This document shows, piece after piece, positions 10,431 to 20,460 of a DNA stretch of 64,000 nucleotides; positions within the stretch are counted from its first letter, which is position 1; each line of letters begins with the position of its first letter. The DNA is from Cristatella mucedo (taxonomy: Eukaryota > Bryozoa > Phylactolaemata > Cristatellidae): contig WPIO01000085.1 in NCBI GenBank assembly GCA_009760855.2, forward strand, positions 1,072,001-1,136,000, read 5' to 3'. The notes under the pieces are model-generated. The model ran no database searches, was not told the origin of the DNA, and was given only the letters and a program-made list of their open reading frames with translations. A program made the translations under genes and the position numbers.

Positions 10431-10518
10431 GCCTAGATAGGTCACGTGACGCCTAGATAGGTCACGTGACGCTTAGATAGATCACGTGGCGCCTAGATAG
10501 GTCACGTGACGCCTATAT
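10431..10518 (+). repeat. 20-bp tandem repeat carrying a palindromic E-box
   Basis: Units of GCCTAGATAGGTCACGTGAC start at 10431, 10451, 10471 and 10491, with a partial fifth at 10511. Each contains GTCACGTGAC, apart from variants in the third and fourth units. Composite copy 1 has a single diverged unit here (about 1339) and copy 5 has two looser CACGTG sites (63004-63045), so this is a local expansion. Confidence 0.9.
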
Positions 10519-10524
10519 GATTAC

Positions 10525-10775
10525 GACTATCCTGCGATTCGTCCTTTATATGCTTATGCTTGGTGACATTGAGCATGCTGCGGCTAACCGTACTGTGCAT
10601 GCTGATTCTATGCACGTCACTCCTAACCATGTCATTCATGTTGCTTATTAGGCGCGCTACCACTAATCACTTAATCGTGCTTCCGGTGCAGCAATTGCAA
10701 AGTTCCTATAAAGAGTTTGAGTTCTCTGGGAGGGAGCTTCGTCTAATGTATTATTATTATTATTATTATTACCTC
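10525..10775 (+). mobile_element. LINE family A tail 1 of composite copy 2
   Basis: Runs from CTGCGATTCGTCCTTTATATG to the terminal hairpin region (AGTTCCTATAAAGAGTTTGAG ... GAGGGAG) and (ATT)n at 10749-10770. It corresponds to tail 1 in copies 1, 3 and 5. Confidence 0.75.
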
Positions 10776-11108
10776 GTACACACCTTGCAGTTTGATTGTA
10801 CGCAGGCCGGTGCCGCTCCTTTCCTAAGCGGCTGCTGGGAGCCTCGGCACAGGGAGCCTCGGCACAGGGGCACAGCTCACAGGTCCGCGCCTCTAATGAG
10901 GCGTCGACACAGGCCGACGACACGCTGGTGAACAGATGGAGGATTCATCATCGGGGTCGACCAGGCGTGGAGGGATGAGCCGAGTCGAGAGACGACTCGA
11001 GTGTGAGAGAAGCGGGAGGGACGAAGCGAGGAGACGTGCGCCTCTCGGCTCCGTGCGTCGAATAATAAGCTGTTGTGCCGTTTTGCATCGGCCTGCTCTC
11101 TGCTGTGC
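10776..11108 (+). other. GC-rich unclassified insert between the two LINE tails
   Basis: This stretch is absent from the same junction in the other composite copies. It has a 15-bp direct duplication (GGAGCCTCGGCACAG near 10841 and 10856). Short ORFs occur on both strands but resemble nothing I recognise. Confidence 0.4.
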
Positions 11109-11495
11109 GAACCAAACGACAAACCTCAAATTCTTTGGAGACCGTGCCTTTACTTAGTGCGCTTCCAAAGGCTGGAACTCACTCCCGATTTGTGTCACGA
11201 CATCTCCAGACTTGACGATATTGAAAAATAACCCAAAATGAGCATATTTATTACAGCATTCGTGGGTTCCCGTGATTCGTCCTTTATGTGCTTATTTGTG
11301 CTGACCCTCTGCATGCTACCACTATGATTGCACGCTAACTCCGTGAATGTCAACTTTTTTACCCAGTCATTCTTATTGTTGATTGAGCATGGTACCGCTA
11401 GCCATTCGGTTATGCCTCCTTTACAGCAGATATAAAGTGCCTAGAAAAAATTGAGTGCTCTGAGGGCACTATATCACATGTATTATTATTAATAT
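11109..11495 (+). mobile_element. LINE family A tail 2 of composite copy 2
   Basis: Begins at ACAAACCTCAAATTCTTTGGAG, runs through the 3' UTR and ends at the hairpin and (ATT)n near 11480-11495. Confidence 0.75.
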
Positions 11496-11502
11496 TGTTA
11501 TA

Positions 11503-12070
11503 AATAAGTTGGTCAATGGATGTGTAACATCCCGTCTTGACTTCTGTAACTCGCGGCTTGCTGGCCTACCTGCACGTGCAATCAAGCACTTACAGCTGGT
11601 GAACAACTGTGCAGCTAGGCTTGTCTGTCGTGAGCGTCGCAATTGCCACAGCACACCGTTTTTTGCCTACCTTCACTGGCTACTAGTCTAGCAACGGATC
11701 GACTTTTAAGTTTTGTAGCTCACTTTTAGGCCACTTCATCCTTTGGCCCCAGCCAACCTATCAGATCTACTCCGCCACCTGGGTAAGCATCGTAACACCC
11801 GCTTTTCGGAATCTAACTGTTTACCTATACCTCATACAAGCCTCAAATTCTGTAAAGACGTATCTGTAATTCGTATGCTCCCAAAGCCTGGAACTCACTC
11901 TCGACGTGCGTCACGACATCTCCGGACTTGACCACATTTAAAAATAAACTAAAATTCACCTATCTATCACAGCATTCAGCGGGTCCCCGTGGCTCGTCCT
12001 TTATGCGCTTATGCGTGCTGACACTGTTGCTTGCTGCCACTAACCCTACTTGTATGCTGACCCTGTAGTT
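11503..12070 (+). mobile_element. LINE family A, C-terminal ORF remnant plus part of 3' UTR
   Basis: Reading frames give VTSRLDFCNSRLAGLPARA and CAARLVCRERRNCH, then YLHWLLV and, after a stop, LAPANLSDLLRHLGKHRNTR. The same order is seen at 18580-18990. These are the thumb/C-terminal sequences of L2/CR1-type RT proteins. Stops and a frame change make it dead. It is inserted between tail 2 and segment B of composite copy 2 and is cut off near 12070. Confidence 0.8.
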
Positions 12071-12075
12071 TCTTG

Positions 12076-13145
12076 GTCTCAAAGCCACCCAAGACCTGGA
12101 GTCGCAAGCGGCAAGCGCCTGCCTCCGTTGGCGAAATTCAGGGACAAAAAAGCTCACTGAATAAAAATCGAGCCCCGGACGCTGAATTGAGAGCGCCGGA
12201 ACCGGAAATCACGTGACCACCGAGGCCGGGCCGAGTGGGCCGGGAACTGTGGTGGGCGGGGCCAGGCGGCGGTTGCTGGCGCTGCTTGCAAGCAGCGACA
12301 CTTTACTGCTGGGCGTGGAAAAGCGGAAGTAGACGGGATGGAGGATGGCGATCGAGTTTTACCCGTAGCCAATGGAACTGCTGCATGTTGCACTATCGCC
12401 GCCGTCACGATTCACCACCTTCGAAAAAGAATGCAAAATCACGTGATCAACACGAGCTACTCACGTCGTGGATGAGTGTGTAGGAAGGTGGAGGAACCAA
12501 TGGAGAAGAAACCAAAGCTGCATTTTCCGGAGCTGCGTTTTCGGAATGCCGAGTTAAGGTTCGCCGGTTCGTCGCCGGCTGGTTCGTCGTCGTCGCATCG
12601 GGCATCGCTGCAGCGCTTTCTCGGTACGCGACTGAAGAAATATATCGAAATTGCTTCAACTTTCGCTCGCTGTCTCTCGCAGTGACTCTCCGTGTCGTCA
12701 CGTCAATTGATTCTTCCGCCTTCAAGGTGCCGCGTGGCGCCGCGCAGGCGCGAGACCGAGCGCACGCCGAGCCACCTCGTGGTGCGGGCGCGACGGCTTT
12801 TCGCACGACGCGCGATGCCCGCGCTCGCGACGACGGCTTGGAGTTGGCTCTCTCGCGCTATTTTCTCCGATGCCAAGTCGAATACTCACGTTCGCCGGGC
12901 GCTGACATCAGAGTCGGCTGCTGAAAGTAAATCTGCGCGGCGTCGGGCACCGCCGCCGCGCGTCAATCCTGCAATCGACGACGACCAAGACAGATTTAAT
13001 GCTTGTTTAATTCTAGAGGCCTGCTCCGAGACGTCGAGCGTCGGAGGCGGGAATTGATGGCAGAGGTCAAGGCCGATGCACGCCTGCTTCCCCAGGCTTC
13101 CCGCAAAGGCAGGAAGTGCAGCTTATGCTCGAAAAGAGTGCAATT
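12076..13145 (+). repeat. Composite repeat copy 2, segment B
   Basis: Shares ACCTGGAGTCGCAAGCGGCAAGC with copy 4, GGTGGGCGGGGCCAGGCGGCGG with copy 1, GCGTGGAAAAGCGGAAGTAGACGGG, TCACGTGATC, GTCACGTCAATTGATTCTTCCG, CGACGACGGCTTGGAGTTGGC and GGGAATTGATGGCAGAGGTCAAGGCC. No ORF in it keeps frame in other copies. Confidence 0.7.
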
Positions 13146-13242
13146 TTATCGAATCGCTATCTGTAAGTTAAACATTCTATATAGTATGTACATATATGTA
13201 TATACATATTTATAGATTGCGATTTGAAGAGTTCTGCGTCCT

Positions 13243-13306
13243 TTGCAGCAATTTTAAAGCGCCTAGAAAGAGATTTAATTTCTCTGACGGTGCCTTATTA
13301 AACGCA
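13243..13306 (+). mobile_element. Tip of a LINE family A tail
   Basis: CTTTGCAGCAATTTTAAAGCGCCTAGAAAGAG and the following CTCTGACGGTGCCTTATTAAACGC are the last 60 bp of family A. Only the terminal hairpin is present. Confidence 0.65.
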
Positions 13307-13315
13307 TATATGTCT

Positions 13316-13383
13316 TGCTCTCTCTCTCTCTCCCTTGTCTCTCTCTCCCTTGCATTTATTCTACTATTTTAATATAAAGGTTC

Positions 13384-13420
<37 letters not shown>

Positions 13421-13425
13421 CATAC

Positions 13426-13457
<32 letters not shown>

Positions 13458-13480
13458 ATATATACATATATATATGTATG
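13316..13480. repeat. (CT)n then (TA)n/(CATA)n microsatellite
   Basis: Clear dinucleotide runs. The YIYI ORF here is a translation of the repeat. Confidence 0.95.
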
Positions 13481-13489
13481 TTATTACAT

Positions 13490-13685
13490 TACAATGACAG
13501 CGGCGGCGGGAGGCGCCAGTGCAAATGCACGCCTCGCCTACTCTACCTCTGTCCGCCTGGTCCCCACAAGGCTATCCGTAATGAACAAAGCAAACACTCT
13601 CTTTGTTCTTCCTCGACTCCAGCTCCAAAGAGTAATTCCTCCCCGAGTTAGAGAGCGGCCTCGGGCGACCTTCACTTGATTTCTT
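13490..13685 (+). repeat. Shared module X1, copy 1
   Basis: Matches 56110-56318: TGCAAATGCACGCCTCGCCTAC, CCTGGTCCCCACAAG, GACTCCAGCTCCAAAGAG and AGAGAGCGGCCTCGGGCGACC. In both copies a (TA)n run precedes it. Confidence 0.7.
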
Positions 13686-13689
13686 CTTG

Positions 13690-15005
13690 ATGCCTTCGGG
13701 TCTATTTCCGCCTCTATTTTCGCCGTTACTATGTATCAGCTTTCCTGGAGTATGCGTGTTCGGCTAGAAAACTGCCTCTGCCAAGCGTACGCGTGTCTTA
13801 GCCTACCTGGGATATCTATATAGACTAGCCGGTTGCTCACTTAAATGGCGTCATGTTTTAAAGTAAGAAGTAGAGGTTGATTTTGGCACTGTTCCTCAGC
13901 TGACTCAACCGTTGAGTTGTGAGCATGCATGCAATGAATGACAAGTCATTCTGGAGCGCACTCAGATTACGGTTGACGTCAAAAGAACAATGCTAAATGA
14001 ACTCATTTTTGAGGTGCAAGTCACTTCGAGGTGACAATAGGCCTGCATTTACAGCTATTAGCATGGTCTTAGCGTCGACGAGCTTCAGGAAAAAATTGGC
14101 GAAGAAGTGAACGCTCAAGAAGCGAACGTCTTCGATGAAGAAGAACCTCTTCAAGCCGAACGTCTTTGTTCGAAGGAGTGAACGTTCTAGAAGAAGCGAA
14201 CGTTGTTGATGCTCGGATGCCTCGGACAAAACAAGACCTGCTCAGCATCCGGCTCGATGTCGCTATTCGTCGATATCCGCCGGCGAGCCTTCTGGGGGGG
14301 CGGTTCAGTGAGAGCCTCCCGGTATCCTGCGTTCGCCTTGTCAACAGTTCAACTATCGATCCAGCGACCCGCAAGCTTAGATCGCCGAATAGCACTCTCT
14401 GAGGTAACTTCAGCTCGCATGCCGGGCCTAAGCATGTTGTGAAATGTCGACCGGAAACCGTTACTAAGGTCGTAAGGTCGTACGGTCGTTACTAAGGTCG
14501 TATTCAAATTCTTAGGGGCCACGTCTGCCAGGCCGGCTACACGCCTACTTGAATGCACGCCACCTAGGGTCGGCGCGACGCAAGTGTTGGACTGCCTCTT
14601 TACTTTTGAACTTACCATTGAGCTTACAGGAAATTAAATATAGCCTTCATTTAATTTTGCCTACTAAGTGTCTGCTCGCTAAAAACAACATGGGTTACTT
14701 GTCTAGTGACGTTTCGGCAACTTCATTCACAGCGGAGCACCGATCTTTGACGCATCTCGGCTAACACTTGAGCAGGTTAAACTTAACCATTGAACTTACA
14801 GGAAATTAAATATAGTTCAATTATATTCACAATTTAGTTTCAAGCGAGATTCTAGCTTTGCCCGCTCACAGCTGCAGTGCGCTCATTTCTGATTCTGTTT
14901 GCCTCAGTCTTTAATCGCGTGTAATTGAAAGTTATCGAATTCTACATTCTACGCAAAAACGGGCAAGCATAGCAAAGCAAAGCTCGCTCAGTTTGTATTC
15001 GGAGT
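13690..15005. other. Unclassified stretch with minor repeats
   Basis: No gene recognised. It holds a GAAGAAGCGAACGT-type minisatellite (14089-14205), short GGTCGTACGGTCG repeats (14462-14500), and an imperfect direct repeat of AACTTACAGGAAATTAAATATAG (about 14620 and 14797). Confidence 0.4.
14089..14205 (+). repeat. Degenerate minisatellite, about 14-30 bp spacing
   Basis: Variants of GAAGAAGTGAACG/GAAGCGAACGT recur at about 14100, 14118, 14155, 14175 and 14193. Confidence 0.6.
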
Positions 15006-15300
15006 CCATATTTTGCAGTACCTCCTACCGTCGATGGCCATGACCCAGACTTGCAAGAGCGTAGCAGCAGCAGCAGCAGCCGTAGCAGCAGAATCGCTGA
15101 GGACTCCCTACTCCGTTCGTTCCTCGTTTGCTTTTCCTTCCACTTTTGAGCAGATCGTGATACTCGACGTCTCCAACTACCATGTCATCGCTAATCACTC
15201 CCAGGTCCGTACCTGCTTCTAAGCATTTCATTTCAACGATATCATCACGACCCAGATGCAAGTGGTCAATCTTAGGACTCTTATTGTACGATGTGTCAAA
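15006..15300. other. Unclassified, with a (CAG)n run
   Basis: Short (CAG)n at about 15064-15090. The 69-aa plus ORF over it has no recognised domain. Confidence 0.4.
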
Positions 15301-15650
15301 TAATTTAAGGCGATGACCGTGATGTAAGCAGAACTGTGTCCGATGACATCGATGTGGCTAATGCATTTCTTCTTCAATGTAGCACCGTCCTGAGTAGATC
15401 CTACTGAGTTCCTCTCCATCTCCTATTCCAAAAACGCTCAAACGCTATTCTGCTCGAGTCAACCATATCGAGAGAAGTGCACGAACCAATTGCGCGAGCA
15501 AGACCTGCTTACCAAATAAATATCAGACGACAAAACAAGGGCAGCTGCCTGGTGCGTCTTTTCTCCTTCACCTTTGCCAAAACGTGTTTTTCTGAAAGGT
15601 CCGACAAAACAGTCGAGGTTGACGAGGGGGAATCTGAAGCGTGTGCGTCA
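15301..15650 (+). repeat. Shared module X3, copy 1
   Basis: Matches 58641-58965: GACCGTGATGTAAGCAG, GATGACATCGATGTGGCTAATGCATT, TAGCACCGTCCTGA, AAAAACGCTCAAACGCT and TCCTTCACCTTTGCC are aligned in the same order. No conserved frame. Confidence 0.6.
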
Positions 15651-16075
15651 GTGTTTAGTTTTGTATTTGAGACGTGAAAAAAGAGAGCGTTTGGCGAGGG
15701 TTTCTAGAGCTGTATAGATCCACCAACGCTTCAGACAGATTTGCGCTGGTTTTTTACGGCAATGCAGTGCAGGTTTCAACGATGGCCGCCTAAAATTAAG
15801 TCGTACCGTCATCCTCCGAAAGGATGCTAACTAGTCAAAACGAGCAGCGCTAGCAGAAAATAAATCCTTCGACTTTGGGTTTCGCTTGCGCTACTGATTT
15901 CTGATTATAACAACTACATTATAATATGATAACTACATTATCAATTATAACTAATTCGATGTCGACTCAGGGCTTTCTTTCCCCCTTTTTCCTAGCTCCC
16001 TTCATACCTCTTCATCTTTCCGATGCACTCTCGTACGATGCCGGAGGTGGGTGTATTAATAGCTCGACGGTCGCC
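15651..16075. other. Nothing recognised
   Basis: No repeat or coding signal beyond short AT-rich direct repeats near 15905-15955. Confidence 0.4.
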
Positions 16076-17095
16076 CCACCCGCCGCCGTCTCCATCCATC
16101 CTTTGAGCTTTGGTGCCTTCAAGTGCAGGTACGTGGTCGTTGACAACGGTCATTGTCACCGCCACCATCGCGACAGAGAGACCGCGGCGGAAGCTGCTGC
16201 CGATTGCTGTCTCATCAGCTGCCTCGCCACGATGTGCTGCTGCCTGTGTCAAGCGCTAGCCAACAGCTAGTCGCTAAGCTAGTCCCCAAAGCTGCTGGGC
16301 GCTGCACCGAATGCACCCGTGTGGACTCATTTGCACTCGCCTAACCTGCATTGGGGTTGGTGAATGCATTGCTCTGCAACGGACGGCGGCTCCCAGCGTT
16401 TGCGAAGACGGTCTGCATTACATTCATCTTCCACTGATGCTACCGTCATAGGTAACCAATTTGTCGTCTGTGACTAGTGACAGTCCGTCCTAGCCTCCTC
16501 CTCCTCGACGGCCGGTGCTGAGAAGCCACGAGCAGGCTGTTGGTAGGGCAATCGCTCCTGCTGCTCATTGGCTCATTGCGAGGTCATGGGTTCAACTCTC
16601 CATAGATGTATATGATTTTAGCCAATCACCTGCTAGAAGGGCAATCGCTCCTGCTGCTCGTTGGCTCATTGCATCCATCCGAAATGTCTCCTCGACGGCC
16701 GGTGGAGCCACGTGCAGGCAGTTTGCCACCGTTGGTAGCATGGTTGCGATACAATCGGACTCGGTGCTCGTTCTTGTCTAATTTTGCCTGCCTATTACAG
16801 TTGACGGATTGACCCTTTATTGCTGGCTGATCATGTCCGGCAGCCAGTTCCCAAATTCTGCGATGGCAGGTGCTGAGACTCTACTCATCGTGTTGAATAA
16901 AAGCGATCAGTCAGATTCTTTGGTTGAAAGAGTTGGGTCCGCTCTGGGCAAGTTGCAGCTATTCGCAGCCGATCATCGCTGGTCGTTGCTGCGTATTGCT
17001 CGGCTGCCAAGACTCGTTGCCTATCGATTTCAAGCAATGCAAGCTTGCTGCCAAAGTTTGCTCCTAGCATAAGGCATTCACCTTCACCGACGGTG
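16076..17095 (+). repeat. Shared module X2, copy 1
   Basis: Matches 54746-55905 in the same orientation: ACGGTCATTGTCACCGCCACCATCGCGACAG, ATGTGCTGCTGCCTGTGTCAAGC, GTTGGTTGAAAGAGTTGGGTCCGCTCTGGGCAAGTTG and CATCGCTGGTCGTTGCTGCGTATTGCTCGGCTGCC. Inside it a block of about 98 bp is tandemly duplicated (GGGCAATCGCTCCTGCTGCTC at 16545 and 16642). No reading frame is preserved between copies. Confidence 0.7.
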
Positions 17096-17425
17096 AAGGT
17101 CGTGGACCACGCCATAAATCTGAGCTTTCTTTAAATCTGAGCTCTTTTTAAGCTTTACAACCTGGAGTGAAAACATTCACTTATAACCGAGCTGGTCTTA
17201 ATGAAATCGAATTGTTTATAAGAAATCAAGCTGTGTCGGACGAGCGTCGGGCAAAGTTGACGGCTGGTTAGAATGTATATATTACGTCACGGTCACATTT
17301 CGAGGTCACAAGTTTTCAATAGAAATAGAATTTTAGTCACTCACCTGGCTGGCATGTAAGTGAAGAAGGAAACCGCTTTTAAAAGTTCTCATTCGGAAAG
17401 AAACGCCGATCGTGTGAACTAAACT
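17096..17425. other. Nothing recognised
   Basis: Mixed-composition sequence with no repeat match noticed in the window. Confidence 0.4.
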
Positions 17426-17688
17426 CTGTCATTTCTCTGTGATGAGAGCAATCCTGTCAGCCGAAATAAGGAATGCAGACATGGGTAGAGTGTCACTGTT
17501 TGTTTTGCTCGATCTTTCGGCAGCTTTTGATAATATCGATCACCTATATATCACCTATAGTTATTTTAGAGTGCCTCTCACCTCGCCTGGGCATCACTGC
17601 ACTCGCTCTGCAATCGTTCAGGTCTTATCTCAACGGAAGACTCCAGAGTATTGCCGTGAATGGACAAAGATTCTCTGAGGAGCCTCTG

Positions 17689-18098
17689 AAATATAATAAT
17701 AATAATAATAATAATGCACTTGATGAAGCACCCTCTGAAAACGTAATCTCTTTCTAGGCGCTTTACATTTGCTGCAAAGGGAAATGCAATTGAATGGTAA
17801 GTAAAATCATGCTTGAAAAACAAACAAAATGAATAATATGGTTAGGGGTGACATGCACAGGGTCAGCATGCTAATGTGGTTAGTGGCAGCATGCACAGTG
17901 TCAGCACGCATAAGCACATGAAGGACGAATCACAGGGACCCACTAAATGCTGTCAAATAGGTGTGTTTTTACGTTCCTTTTAAATGTGGTCAGGCCAGGG
18001 GATGTTCTGACGCAGGTCGGAAGGGAGTTCCAGGCTTTGGGAGCATACGAACTAAATGCACGGTCTCCAAAGGATTTACGGTTTGTACGAGGTATGGG
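17689..18098 (-). mobile_element. LINE family A 3' end nested in the RT of another copy
   Basis: (AAT)n at 17694-17715 is followed by GCACTTGATGAAGCACCCTC and the rest of the tail in reverse, ending at CCGTAAATCC (complement of the usual CTCAAATCCTTTGGAG). It interrupts the RT between the QSIAVNGQ and [10 protein letters not shown] motifs. It is younger than its host. Confidence 0.8.
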
Positions 18099-18099
18099 G

Positions 18100-18752
18100 T
18101 AACTCAGAGCTCCGTGCTTGGTCCGATTCTTTTCACGGCTTATGCTTTCCCTCTTGCTGATGTGATTGCCAAGCACAATCTAGGCTTTCACTTCTATGCG
18201 GATGACTCAGTTGTACCTTTGCTTTGATCCCTCCCAGCCTTCGAGCACCTCAAATTCTCTCAACTCACTTGCTGCATGCATTGATGACATCCGCACATGG
18301 ATGGCAGCAAATTTTCTAAAACTAAACGATGATAAAACTAACTTACTAGTTATGGCAAACCCAGTGTGATTCAGAAATCAGAAATGTTAAATCTCAAAAT
18401 TGACCCTGACAGAATATCTCCTATTCAATCAGCTCGAAATCTAGGTGTCATGTTCCAAAGTGACCTCTCGTTAGACGACCACATCAGCTCCACAATCAGG
18501 TCTGCCTATTTTCAGCTTCATAATATTGCTAAAATTTGCGCTTGTTTAGATAAGGATGCCACTTCTAAGTTGGTCCATGCATTTGTGACATCCCGTCTTG
18601 ACTTCGGTAGCTCATTGCTTGCTGGCTTACCGGCAAGTGCAATCAGGCGATTACAGCTGGTGCAAAACGTTGCAGCTAGGCTCGTCTGTCGTGAACGTCG
18701 CAGTTGCCACATCACACAAGTTCTCGCCTACCTGCACTGGCTACCAGTCTAG
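18100..18752 (+). pseudogene. L2-like RT, YADD to thumb region
   Basis: 18108-18227 encodes [12 protein letters not shown] ... FYADDS with both catalytic aspartates intact. A frame change follows. 18366-18752 is open for 128 aa and contains ARNLGVMFQSDLSLDDHISS, TSRLDFGSSLLAGLPASAIR, AARLVCRER and YLHWLPV. These are the standard C-terminal RT sequences of L2/CR1 LINEs. It would act in target-primed reverse transcription if intact; here it is disrupted. Confidence 0.85.
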
Positions 18753-18876
18753 TAATGTAATGTAATTTATCTCCATCAGTAACTACACAAAGTCATAAAG
18801 ACCACGTGGGTGTTACGCAGGAGAGTTTTGTATAGAGCACTCACAGCCTAAGCGGCTTTCGGTGCGCATTTGGTAG
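18752..18876 (-). mobile_element. LINE family B 3' end nested in family A
   Basis: TAATGTAATGTAATTTATCTCC at the left is the minus-strand end of family B. Sequence up to GCATTTGGTAGCCAA matches 39275-39400 in the same orientation and 52130-52245 in reverse. The family A protein resumes directly after it with DFKVLSLTFRSLNSSAPAYL. Confidence 0.8.
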
Positions 18877-19424
18877 CCAACGACTTCAAGGTTTTGTCGC
18901 TCACTTTTAGGTCACTTAATTCTTCCGCTCCTGCCTATCTCTCAGATCTACTCCGCCCCCTGGGTATGCATCGTACCACCCGCTTTTCGGAAAAAACACA
19001 GTTTACCAATACCTCGTACAAACCTCAAATCCTTTGGACACTGTGCATTTAGTTTGTACACTCCCAAAGCCTTGAACTCACTCCCCACTTGCGTCAGAAC
19101 ATCCCCTGACTTGACCACATTTAAAAAGAACTTAAAAACACACCTATTTAGGACAGCATTTAATGGGTTCCTGTGATTCGTCCTTCATGTGCTTACGTGT
19201 TCTGACACTGTGCATGCTGCCACTAACAACACTTGCATGCTGAACCAGTGCATGTCACCAAGACCATGTTATTCATGTTGTTTATCAAGCATGATATTAC
19301 TACCCATTCAGTTTCGTTTTATTTCGCTGCAAATGTAAACTGCCTAGAAAGAGATTGAGTTCTCTGAGGGCGCTTTATCAAGTGCATTATTATTATGATT
19401 ACTATTATTATTAATAAACGTTAA

Positions 19425-19585
19425 CCGATTTAACTTCTCCTATGTATAGCTGCAGACGAATCTTAACGGTTATCATCACTATTTAGAGTGAGTTATGGCG
19501 ATGGCCCACAACAGGACTCTAACCTACGACCTGGGCCACGATGAGCAAGCACGTTACCGCTTTACGGTCTAAGACCTACTTATTG
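19425..19585 (-). mobile_element. tRNA-derived SINE, decayed
   Basis: Minus strand: TTAGACCGTAAAGCGGTAACGTGC is A-box-like and GGTCGTAGGTTAGAGTCC is a degraded B box. The body (ACCGTTAAGATTCGTCTGCAGCTATA) parallels the SINE at 7004-7205. It sits directly after the (ATT)n of the family A LINE. Confidence 0.55.
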
Positions 19586-19699
19586 TCCTGATAGGGAACC
19601 TGAACTTTCAAACACAGCAACTTTCAATGGTTGCCTAAAACCAGCCAAAATGATGTAGTGCGTGTTTCGGCCGAAAGCGTAGCTGAAATAAGAAAAACA

Positions 19700-20460
19700 T
19701 GAATGATAAAATAAGCGTATCGTTTTAAACGTCAAGTCAGAGAATGTCGTGACGCCAGTCGGGAGTGAGTTCCAGGCTTTGGTAGCATACGAACTAATGG
19801 CACGGTCACCAAAGAGTTTGAGATTCGTACGAGGTAAATGTAATCGGCTAGATTCCGGTACTTTGTTTGTGCCTGGTTGGGAAGTAGATCTGGTAGGCAG
19901 TCTGGAGCCAAACTATGAAAATACCAAAAAGTGCAAAAAAGTGAGTGACAGACAGTGACTCTTCTGGCGTCATAAAAGGAAGCTGTTCGATCAGCAAGTA
20001 TTTCTTTTTCTACTAAGGTGACCTGAATAAATAGTCACACCCTGACTATGTATTGCTCATATCAAGCGACGACCACACGCTCCAAGAGACTTGAATGTGG
20101 AGCTTGTGCGGTCGTCTGATGAGAGGAGACGTTGGAATAGGTAACCTAGATTTCGTGCAAATTTAACAGAAGATACGCTGGCAGAGCAAATTAATAATGA
20201 CGCTGCGTGCAGTTTGCTGAAATAGCTGCAGAAGCTATTTGCAGGAGTAGGAGGAGAGTGAAGCTTTAAATTCAGACGATCGGAGATGCACCTATTGTCA
20301 CATGCACCTTGATTTGTAATGGATCTCACGTTCAGCAGGACACAGCAGCGAAATGGTTGCAGCACGTGATGCAATTGGATAGGATGGTTAGCCGATACGG
20401 CACGCTGGCGAACCAAGAGCCCATTCCAAAAATCGGGATGATTTAAAGGCACGTGGTCAA
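19700..20460 (-). mobile_element. LINE family A remnants with internal deletions
   Basis: 19740-19840 matches the end of the family A ORF in reverse (AGTGAGTTCCAGGCTTTGG ... AACTAATGGCACGG). The minus ORF 20057-20452 contains ARNLGYLFQRLLSSDD, the thumb motif seen at 18435-18480, and, further upstream in the element, LLNVRSITNQ, typical of the start of the APE domain. Joining APE start directly to the RT thumb implies a large internal deletion. Confidence 0.65.

Larger units (their letters stand above)
8850..10520 (+). repeat. Composite repeat copy 2, segment A
   Basis: Begins with CTCAGAGAAAATTTAATCGCGTCCAAACGGGTTCG, matching the left ends near 36025 and 61600, and continues through the AGCACGTGATTGC region (9284), CCGCCATTAGATACGGGTATGTGC (9521), the AGGTCA array, GAGTCTGCAGAG (10032) and the GTTTGTATATAGCGGCAGCGG block (10388). 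An (AT)n stretch at 9302-9375 interrupts it. The right end carries an expanded E-box minisatellite not present in the other copies. Confidence 0.7.
17426..19412 (+). mobile_element. LINE family A (L2-like) RT half, two nested insertions
   Basis: This is the most informative family A copy. RT motifs in order are LFVLLDLSAAFDNIDH (17490-17545), SFRSYLNGRLQSIAVNGQ (after a frame change, 17610-17665), [20 protein letters not shown] (18108-18166), FYADDSV with the catalytic YADD at 18195-18206, and the C-terminal thumb (18366-18752, then 18880-19000). The 3' UTR ends in the hairpin and (ATT)n at about 19412. The ORF is split by an opposite-strand family A tail (17689-18098) and by a family B tail (18752-18876), and it has further stops. 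The APE half is absent, as expected from 5' truncation. Confidence 0.85.

Noticed and set aside
10431-10518. CRISPR-like regular direct repeats
   Set aside because: The units are contiguous with no spacers, and the context is eukaryotic repeat DNA.
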